DNA of 37,350 nucleotides from an uncultured Muribaculum sp. (GTDB lineage Bacteria; Bacteroidota; Bacteroidia; Bacteroidales; Muribaculaceae), in the NCBI GenBank assembly GCA_910578835.1, contig CAJTSK010000025.1, positions 1 to 37,350 on the forward strand, given 5' to 3'. The position numbers and the translations under genes are program-made. Below, piece by piece: positions 32,743 to 37,350 of this stretch (position 1 is its first letter; the number at the start of each line of letters is the position of its first letter). The notes under the pieces were generated by a model. That model had not been told where the DNA came from. It searched no databases and saw only the letters and a list, made by a program, of their open reading frames with translations.

Positions 32743-32750
32743 TAATTTTG
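32743..32750 (+). promoter_or_regulatory. -7 box TAATTTTG for gapA
   Basis: TAATTTTG fits TAnnTTTG and would give an A/T-rich leader of about 90 nt before the gapA ATG. The -33 box is unclear. Confidence 0.55.
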
Positions 32751-32847
32751 TGTCGCTAATTCAAGTATCATATATTTCTGATTTGTGATACAAGTACAAT
32801 TAAAATAAGGTAGAAGATTTACATTAAACCCAATATTAACAAAAATT

Positions 32848-33858
32848 ATGACTAAAGTAGGTATTAATGGTTTTGGTCGCATCGGTCGTTTCGTATTCCG
32901 TGCTTCCACCAAGAGAGATGACATCGAAGTTGTCGCTATCAACGACCTTCTTCCCGTTGACTACATGGCTTACATGCTTAAGTATGACACAATGCACGGT
33001 CAGTTTGACGGCACTGTTGACTACGATTTGGAAAAGAGCCTTCTTATCGTAAACGGCAAGGAAATCCGCGTTACTGCATGCCGCGACCCGAAAGAAATCA
33101 ACTGGGGCGCTGTAAACGCTGAGTATGTTGTTGAGTCAACCGGTCTTTTCCTTACTAAGGAAAAAGCTCAGGCTCACATCGAAGCTGGCGCAAAATATGT
33201 AGTTATGTCAGCTCCTTCTAAGGATGACACCCCCATGTTTGTATGCGGTGTTAACCTTGACAAGTATGTAAAGGGTACTCAGTTTGTATCTAACGCATCT
33301 TGCACCACCAACTGTCTTGCTCCTATCACCAAGGTGCTCAACGACAAGTTTGGTGTAGTTGAAGGTCTTATGACTACCGTTCACTCTACTACTGCTACTC
33401 AGAAGACTGTTGACGGTCCCTCTATGAAGGACTGGCGTGGTGGTCGTGCTGCTTCTGGCAACATCATCCCCTCTTCAACTGGCGCTGCTAAGGCTGTAGG
33501 TAAAGTTATCCCCGAACTTAACGGTAAGCTTACCGGTATGTCAATGCGTGTCCCCACTCTCGACGTATCAGTTGTTGACCTTACTGTTAACCTTGCTAAG
33601 CCCGCTACTTACGATGAGATTTGCGCTGCTATGAAGGAAGCTTCTGAAGGCGAACTCAAGGGTGTGCTCGGCTACACTGAAGACGATGTAGTATCAAGCG
33701 ACTTCCTCGGCGATCCCCGCACTTCTATCTTCGACAAGAAGGCTGGTATCCAGTTGACTCCGACTTTCGTTAAGGTTGTATCTTGGTATGACAACGAAAT
33801 CGGTTACTCTAACAAGGTGCTTGACCTCATCGCTCACATGAAGAAGGTTAACGGTTAA
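32848..33858 (+). CDS. gapA: Type I glyceraldehyde-3-phosphate dehydrogenase
   Basis: A 336-residue glycolytic enzyme. NAD binding is at VGINGFGRIGRFVFR near 3-17, the catalytic cysteine is in NASCTTNCLAPITKV near 150, and the histidine in TVHSTTATQKTVDGPS near 176. The phosphate site is SSTGAAKAVGKVIPELNGKL and the end is SWYDNEIGYSNKVLDLI. Complete. Codon use differs from its neighbours: GCT, GGT, CGT, ACT and CTT dominate, where the flanking genes prefer C-ending codons, as expected for a very highly expressed gene. A strong terminator follows 28 nt after the stop. Confidence 0.98.
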   Translation: MTKVGINGFGRIGRFVFRASTKRDDIEVVAINDLLPVDYMAYMLKYDTMHGQFDGTVDYDLEKSLLIVNGKEIRVTACRDPKEINWGAVNAEYVVESTGLFLTKEKAQAHIEAGAKYVVMSAPSKDDTPMFVCGVNLDKYVKGTQFVSNASCTTNCLAPITKVLNDKFGVVEGLMTTVHSTTATQKTVDGPSMKDWRGGRAASGNIIPSSTGAAKAVGKVIPELNGKLTGMSMRVPTLDVSVVDLTVNLAKPATYDEICAAMKEASEGELKGVLGYTEDDVVSSDFLGDPRTSIFDKKAGIQLTPTFVKVVSWYDNEIGYSNKVLDLIAHMKKVNG

Positions 33859-33886
33859 TATTTACCGAAACATCTTACAATACAAG

Positions 33887-33924
33887 CGTGGTTGTATCAG
33901 AAATTGATACAACCACGTTTTTTT
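33887..33924 (+). terminator. Intrinsic terminator of gapA
   Basis: A perfect 13-bp stem, CGTGGTTGTATCA (33887-33899) and TGATACAACCACG (33905-33917), with a 5-nt loop is followed by seven T. It separates gapA from the repeat array. Confidence 0.95.
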
Positions 33925-33986
33925 GTGCCCATCCCCAACCCCCTCCGGGGAAAATCCCCGACCCGCCATTCCCCGCATGGGATTGA

Positions 33987-34011
33987 CCGTGGGTTGAGCG
34001 CAGCGATACCC
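33987..34011 (+). repeat. A-module hairpin, copy 1
   Basis: CCGTGGGT, loop TGAGCGCAGCGAT, then ACCC with a decayed outer stem. Confidence 0.7.
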
Positions 34012-34049
34012 GTGAAACCCATGAATTGCCCCGAAAGGGGCAAGATATC

Positions 34050-34085
34050 GTTAACCGCGGGTAGCGCCGGAGGTGCACCCGTGGC
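34050..34085 (+). repeat. B-module hairpin, copy 1
   Basis: CCGCGGGT pairs with ACCCGTGG (one G-T) around AGCGCCGGAGGTGC. Copies lie at 34503-34538 and 34811-34846. Confidence 0.8.
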
Positions 34086-34096
34086 TACGTCTCCCC

Positions 34097-34170
34097 CCAC
34101 ATATTCACAACCCCGAATTGGGTTGCATTACGCCATGCAGCGTCGTGCAACCCTTACAGGGTAGACGCGG
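34097..34170 (+). repeat. D-module, copy 1
   Basis: CAACCC/GGGTTG and a double stem GCGTC/GACGC with inner ACCCT/AGGGT. Copies lie at about 34549-34624 and 34857-34933. The third copy has GCATC/GATGC, a compensated change. Confidence 0.85.
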
Positions 34171-34212
34171 TGGGGTTGATGCATCCCCGTATGGGGATGG
34201 TCTGACATGTAG

Positions 34213-34241
34213 CCGTGGGTTGAGCGCAGCGATACCCACGG
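34213..34241 (+). repeat. A-module hairpin, copy 2
   Basis: A perfect 8-bp stem CCGTGGGT/ACCCACGG with loop TGAGCGCAGCGAT. Confidence 0.85.
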
Positions 34242-34262
34242 ACCGTTAAAGCGAGGCATATG

Positions 34263-34314
34263 TTTCCGTCAGGAATCCTCACCAATGTAAATACAGATGA
34301 TTCCTATCGGAAAC
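34263..34314 (+). repeat. Long inverted repeat between A-modules
   Basis: TTTCCGTCAGGAATC (34263-34277) pairs with GATTCCTATCGGAAA (34300-34314) at 13 of 15 positions, followed by a run of A. It is unlike the other modules and may be a terminator of a lost gene or the ends of a tiny element. Confidence 0.6.
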
Positions 34315-34336
34315 AAAAAAATGTATTATCGGCTAT

Positions 34337-34365
34337 CCGGGGGTATCGCTGCGCTCAACCCCCGG
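34337..34365 (-). repeat. A-module hairpin, copy 3, inverted
   Basis: The loop is reverse-complemented (ATCGCTGCGCTCA) and the stem is CCGGGGGT/ACCCCCGG: relative to copy 2 both strands of the stem changed together. Confidence 0.85.
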
Positions 34366-34502
34366 CTAATCATGGAATATCCCCTGTCGGGGAAATCACG
34401 GCGACACATGCCACAGCTTGTGTGTTGCCGGTCGCTATGCGTCCCACCCCTCTGACAACCGACAACTGAAAACTGATCTTGCCCCTTTCGGGGCAAGATA
34501 CC

Positions 34503-34538
34503 GTTAACCGCGGGTAGCGCCGGAGGTGCACCCGTGGC
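34503..34538 (+). repeat. B-module hairpin, copy 2
   Basis: The 36 bases are identical to copy 1 over the hairpin. It is preceded by the C-module palindrome TTGCCCCTTTCGGGGCAA. Confidence 0.8.
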
Positions 34539-34640
34539 ACGACACATCCCCCACATATTCACAACCCCGAAGTGGGTTGCATTACGCCATGCAGCGTCGT
34601 GCAACCCTTACAGGGTAGACGCGGATAATTGGCGTCACAG

Positions 34641-34680
34641 TAACCACGGGTATGCCTTCGGCATTACCCGCGGCTAACGA
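34641..34680 (+). repeat. E-module hairpin, copy 1
   Basis: CCACGGGT pairs with ACCCGCGG around ATGCCTTCGGCATT, which is itself a stem-loop. The second copy lies at 34950-34989. Confidence 0.8.
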
Positions 34681-34746
34681 CATCTTTCCCCTCCGGGGAA
34701 AAATCCTTACACACGCATTCCCCGCAGGGGATTGTCCATCGTGTAG

Positions 34747-34775
34747 CCGCGGGTTGAGCGTAGCGATACCCACGG
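34747..34775 (+). repeat. A-module hairpin, copy 4
   Basis: CCGCGGGT/ACCCACGG with loop TGAGCGTAGCGAT. The single mismatch becomes G-U if the minus strand is transcribed. Confidence 0.8.
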
Positions 34776-34810
34776 ACCCCACGCCATTGCCCCGAAAGGG
34801 GCAAGATATC

Positions 34811-34846
34811 GTTAACCGCGGGTAGCACCGGAGGTGCACCCGTGGC
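34811..34846 (+). repeat. B-module hairpin, copy 3
   Basis: As copies 1 and 2 but with AGCACCGGAGGTGC in the loop, which turns a G-T pair of the inner stem into A-T. Confidence 0.8.
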
Positions 34847-34949
34847 TCCGTCCCATCCCCCATATATTCACAACCCCGAAGTGGGTTGCATTACGCCATG
34901 CAGCATCGTGCAACCCTTACAGGGTAGATGCGGGTAACTGGCGTCACCG

Positions 34950-34989
34950 TAACCACGGGTATGCCTTCGGCATTACCCGCGGCTAACGA
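34950..34989 (+). repeat. E-module hairpin, copy 2
   Basis: Identical core to copy 1, 309 bp further on. Confidence 0.8.
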
Positions 34990-35055
34990 CCTCTTTCCCC
35001 TCCGGGGAAAAATCCCGACACGCGCATTCCCCGCAGGGGATTCTCCATCGTGTAG

Positions 35056-35083
35056 CCGTGGGTTGAGCGCAGCGATACCCACA
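35056..35083 (+). repeat. A-module hairpin, copy 5
   Basis: CCGTGGGT, loop TGAGCGCAGCGAT, then ACCCACAG. The last outer pairs are lost exactly where the protein remnant begins. Confidence 0.75.
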
Positions 35084-35182
35084 GTACCCATCAATACATC
35101 ACGCTTCCCGGCAGGAATGTATGTAGTGGTGGTCAACGACGGTGACAAGATGGTGGAAAACAGCAAAATCATAATCCGCTGA
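35084..35182 (+). pseudogene. Orphan C-terminal end of a secreted protein (type 9-like sorting tail)
   Basis: The frame ending in TGA at 35180-35182 reads FPAGMYVVVVNDGDKM then VENSKIIIR. This fits the end of type A C-terminal sorting domains in Bacteroidota (L-x-AGxYxVxV-x-G...xKIxI). Immediately upstream is repeat array and no gene body, so only about 30 codons remain. A strong terminator follows at 35214. It is best read as the surviving 3' end of a gene displaced by, or lost to, the repeats. Confidence 0.65.
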
Positions 35183-35213
35183 CAAATCGTCACATAGAGA
35201 GACACACCAAGAA

Positions 35214-35247
35214 AGCGGGCGGAGAGGCAATGCCTTTTCCGCCCGCT
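35214..35247. terminator. Terminator-like hairpin
   Basis: AGCGGGCGGA (35214-35223) pairs with TCCGCCCGCT (35238-35247), with an inner AGGC/GCCT stem. It sits between the sorting-tail remnant and the convergent rubrerythrin fusion. Confidence 0.8.
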
Positions 35248-35280
35248 GAATTTATATAAAGTTGGCGATTGAAAAAACCG

Positions 35281-36462
35281 TCAATAATTTTCGGCATGGA
35301 CTTCAAAATAGCTTTGTGAGTGCAAGCATACGGGGCAAACCTCCGGCGCTTCTGTGCCGATGCAGATATGACCGCAGTTGCGACACTCCCAGACAGTCAC
35401 GCCGCTCTTACGGAACACCTCCTGAGCCTCCACATTGCGCAACAGCTTGCGGTAGCGCTCCTCATGATGCTTCTCTATCGCCGCAACGCCACGGAATTGC
35501 TCGGCAAGGGCATGGAAACCCTCCTCATCGGCGTCGCGGGCAAAGCGGTCATACATGTCGGTCCACTCATAATTCTCGCCGTCGGCAGCATGTAGCAGAT
35601 TGACCGCCGTGTCCTGACTTATGCCGCCCAGAGCCTTACACCACAGCTCGGCATGCTCTTTCTCATTGTCAGCGGTCTTAAGGAACAGAGCCGCAATCTG
35701 CTCAAATCCGTTTTTGCGTGCCACAGAGGCGAAATAAGTATATTTGTTACGCGCCATGCTTTCGCCGGCAAATGCCTCCTGAAGATTTTTCTCGGTCTTG
35801 GTGCCGGAGTACTGATTAGCAGGCTGGTCTGCGACATTCTCGGTAATCTCGACCCGCTCAAAATCTGATGCGGGATGCTTGCACACGGGACATACGTAAT
35901 CGGCAGGCAGCTCGTCGCCCACATATTCATATCCACACACCTTGCAGCGCCATACCGTGTGACCGTTTTGCACATCCTTGACAGTCTGTGGCTTAGACTT
36001 GATATATTGCTGATAATAAGAGTATGTAGCTGAAGGCACGTCGGAAAGCGACTCCATAGCGGTGACCTTGCCTATAAACATCATGTGGGTGCCGAGGTCG
36101 AGGGTGCCGGTCACCGCCACGCTTATATAGGCATTGGTGCCCTCGGTAATTGCCATCGTCCCGTTGGCGACACGCTTGCATGCTGTAAAGTCCTTGAACT
36201 TGTCGACATCGCGCCCCGACTGAAATCCGAAGCGCTTGAAAAGCGAAAAGCAAGCCTTCTCTGAAATGATGGAAGCGGTATATACCCGCGACTTCATAAT
36301 CATTTCGCATGTAAGGTTTAACTTATTGATACATAGCGACACCTGATTAGGCTCGACAGTAACCTGTCCGAAAGTGTTGGATATGCATCCGTTATCGCGA
36401 TTGTCGGCATTAGTCGCGATTACATATAATCCGTAAGGGATTTTAAACATAGGGTCTTCCAT
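35281..36462 (-). CDS. Flavin reductase-rubredoxin-rubrerythrin fusion
   Basis: A 393-residue, four-part electron-transfer and peroxidase protein. Residues 1-155 are a flavin reductase-like (FMN-binding split-barrel) domain (YGLYVIATNADNRDNGCISN). Residues about 170-205 are rubredoxin (CKVCGYEY at 173-180, CPVC at 191-194). Residues about 222-345 are the rubrerythrin diiron four-helix bundle (NLQEAFAGESMARNKY, NEKEHAELW, EEGFHALAEQF, EKHHEERY). Residues about 355-393 are a second rubredoxin (CRNCGH at 360-365, CPVC at 376-379). It would pass electrons from NAD(P)H/flavin through iron centres to reduce peroxide. The ATG at 36462 replaces a TTG eight codons earlier. It protects an anaerobe against oxygen (family knowledge). 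Confidence 0.94.
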   Translation of the reverse strand: MEDPMFKIPYGLYVIATNADNRDNGCISNTFGQVTVEPNQVSLCINKLNLTCEMIMKSRVYTASIISEKACFSLFKRFGFQSGRDVDKFKDFTACKRVANGTMAITEGTNAYISVAVTGTLDLGTHMMFIGKVTAMESLSDVPSATYSYYQQYIKSKPQTVKDVQNGHTVWRCKVCGYEYVGDELPADYVCPVCKHPASDFERVEITENVADQPANQYSGTKTEKNLQEAFAGESMARNKYTYFASVARKNGFEQIAALFLKTADNEKEHAELWCKALGGISQDTAVNLLHAADGENYEWTDMYDRFARDADEEGFHALAEQFRGVAAIEKHHEERYRKLLRNVEAQEVFRKSGVTVWECRNCGHICIGTEAPEVCPVCLHSQSYFEVHAENY

Positions 36463-36536
36463 ATGATATATATTTTCAAATTTCAACGATTGCCGCCGAA
36501 AGTTTGTTCAGGCCCGCAGTTTTTAACAACTCAAAT

Positions 36537-36568
36537 TTTGTATATTTCACACATATTGCCTAATTTTG
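36537..36568 (+). promoter_or_regulatory. Orphan consensus promoter
   Basis: TTTG (36537-36540), a 20-nt spacer and TAATTTTG (36561-36568) match the Bacteroidota consensus almost perfectly and point right. No gene follows for about 500 nt; only tiny frames exist (for example 36655-36750, 31 codons, MPYVWKMAEAIEKE). The stretch 36570-37040 has no gene I can support. A small RNA or a lost gene is possible. Confidence 0.5.
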
Positions 36569-37045
36569 TTTCCGGAAATGCCGCAATCGACTTCGCCATG
36601 GGCGGGGCAGCGGTAATTCTCATGTATGTCAGCAACCACGGCGGATGTATTTGAATGCCATATGTGTGGAAGATGGCGGAAGCCATTGAGAAGGAAATAG
36701 CCTGGTCGACAGCACAGCGGCAACTTACAATTCAATCACACCCGTCATGACATGCACTTCCTGTCAGACAGTCATCGTAGGCAACATGGTTGCCGAGGAT
36801 TATCATATATGTGTAATTTAAATTTGATAGTACTTAATTAAAAGTATCTGTAAATTTAACATCGGGTCGTCAATAACTGCTCTTACCGGGATTCCGGCAT
36901 GAGGGCACATGTGACGCTTGCATATATCGATAACCTCACCTATCAACATTTTCAATTCGGAAAAACCTCATTACCTCATAATTAGCCAATATTGCACAAA
37001 CATGGTTTGTGCCCGAATCGGTGAAGGTATCCATTGCATAGTCTC

Positions 37046-37070
37046 ATTAAAAGACGACCCGTCTTTTAAT
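37046..37070. promoter_or_regulatory. Perfect 11-bp palindrome
   Basis: ATTAAAAGACG and CGTCTTTTAAT flank a 3-base centre (ACC). It lies 28 nt before the ATG at 37099. This is either an operator or an A-run/T-run terminator working on either strand. Confidence 0.6.
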
Positions 37071-37098
37071 CGAATCTCAATCATTTAATCATAGCGCA

Positions 37099-37323
37099 AT
37101 GGATTTTAGAATCTCCTTATTTACTACAGCTGCCCTCTTCGCTACCGCAGCAACAGCAGCAACCCCGTCACAAGTGACAACACTATCCGGCACACCGGGA
37201 GTCAACCTCATACCGAAATCCCTGACAGGCAACAACATCACCATGCCGTTTATCATGCAAAAAAACGACACCGAGACCGAATTTTCCATTTATGACGGGT
37301 CAGCGGATTTTTCCGGTGGGTAG
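37099..37323 (+). CDS. Short exported ORF, possibly interrupted
   Basis: A 74-residue frame with a clear signal peptide (MDFRISLFTTAALFATAATA, cleavage near A20 or A21). A Ser/Thr/Asn-rich stretch follows (TPSQVTTLSGTPGVNLIPKS, then NNITMPFIMQKNDTETEF), ending SADFSGG with TAG at 37321-37323. The end is abrupt for an exported protein, and the window finishes 27 nt later, so a frameshift or nonsense mutation in a longer gene cannot be excluded. Family not recognised. Confidence 0.55.
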   Translation: MDFRISLFTTAALFATAATAATPSQVTTLSGTPGVNLIPKSLTGNNITMPFIMQKNDTETEFSIYDGSADFSGG

Positions 37324-37350
37324 CAGGCGATGTCAAGAGTATAGTGCTGC

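Larger units (their letters stand above)
33940..35083. repeat. Composite array of intergenic hairpin repeats
   Basis: About 1.14 kb is assembled from six recurring modules. F is CCCCTCCGGGGA. A is a hairpin with loop GAGCGCAGCGA. C is GCCCCGAAAGGGGC. B begins GTTAACCGCGGGTAGC. D begins ATATTCACAACCCC. E begins AACCACGGGTATGCC. The order is F-A-C-B-D, a looser middle (A, then inverted A), then C-B-D-E-F-A twice in tandem (34480-34775 and 34788-35083, period about 308). Nearly every module is a palindrome. Open frames across it are by-products and not genes. Nothing here resembles a CRISPR, because there are no unique spacers. Confidence 0.9.

Noticed and set aside
33940..35083. CRISPR array
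   Set aside because: Repeats are of mixed length and are palindromic modules in a composite unit. The intervals are not unique spacers and no cas gene is near.
33892..35205. Several frames of 66-104 codons inside the repeat array
   Set aside because: They are read-throughs of the GC-rich hairpin modules, with the same sequence recurring in different frames. Only the last 33 codons of one (35084-35182) look like protein.

Overview
The window looks like a chromosome segment from an anaerobic gut Bacteroidales, most likely a Muribaculaceae relative (inference). The reasons are the Bacteroidota-type promoter boxes (TAnnTTTG) in front of many genes, the lack of Shine-Dalgarno sequences, a NigD-like lipoprotein, a TPR/LuxR hybrid regulator, a carboxyspermidine-type polyamine gene, a flavin reductase-rubredoxin-rubrerythrin fusion and a remnant of a type 9-like secretion tail.

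1-9.8 kb is an AT-rich accessory island. It begins with a frameshifted YafQ toxin remnant. A minus-strand array follows: four paralogous unknown proteins that share a start (MTFEE) and a middle block (FRGR-x-GD-x-VEV), a SprT-like zinc protease, an ADP-ribosylglycohydrolase, a protein ending in an FtsZ C-terminal-like domain, an unknown protein with integrase-SAM-like helices and an HNH protein with a long, potentially structured leader. The 3' end of the ADP-ribosylglycohydrolase gene, with the start of the gene behind it, is present a second time inside the array, so the array has grown by segmental recombination. The island ends with a truncated tyrosine-recombinase N-terminus and a MntA/HepT toxin-antitoxin pair bracketed by two degenerate tRNA 3'-half repeats. 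The second repeat belongs to a tRNA-Met-like pseudogene with a hairpin in its D-loop. The organisation resembles the recombinase-associated acquired immunity (AID) islands of gut Bacteroidales, but the paralog family itself is not one I recognise.

9.9-16.1 kb holds a membrane-anchored TPR/LuxR regulator, an outer-membrane beta-barrel protein with repeated sites in its promoter, a secreted carboxymuconolactone decarboxylase-cupin fusion and a YeiH-type exporter with a multi-hairpin leader. 16.6-21.5 kb is a four-gene efflux operon (TolC, HlyD, two ABC-2 permeases, no ATPase), followed by a convergent TPR histidine kinase. 23.8-30.3 kb is a seven-gene minus-strand operon: C1 peptidase, TcdA, LolD-like ATPase, NigD-like lipoprotein, DUF3467, CysS, RecD/Pif1-like helicase. 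30.5-36.5 kb has a LEA-like repeat protein, carboxynorspermidine dehydrogenase, MscL, GapA and the rubrerythrin fusion.

Between gapA and the rubrerythrin fusion lies about 1.15 kb of composite hairpin repeats with an approximately 308-bp macro-unit. Compensatory base changes preserve the stems. One loop (GAGCG-CAGCGA) is nearly the same as the loop of the hairpin in the tRNA-like pseudogene 24 kb away. The array abuts the orphan C-terminal end of a secreted protein. The right edge holds an orphan promoter, a perfect palindrome and a short secreted ORF that stops early.
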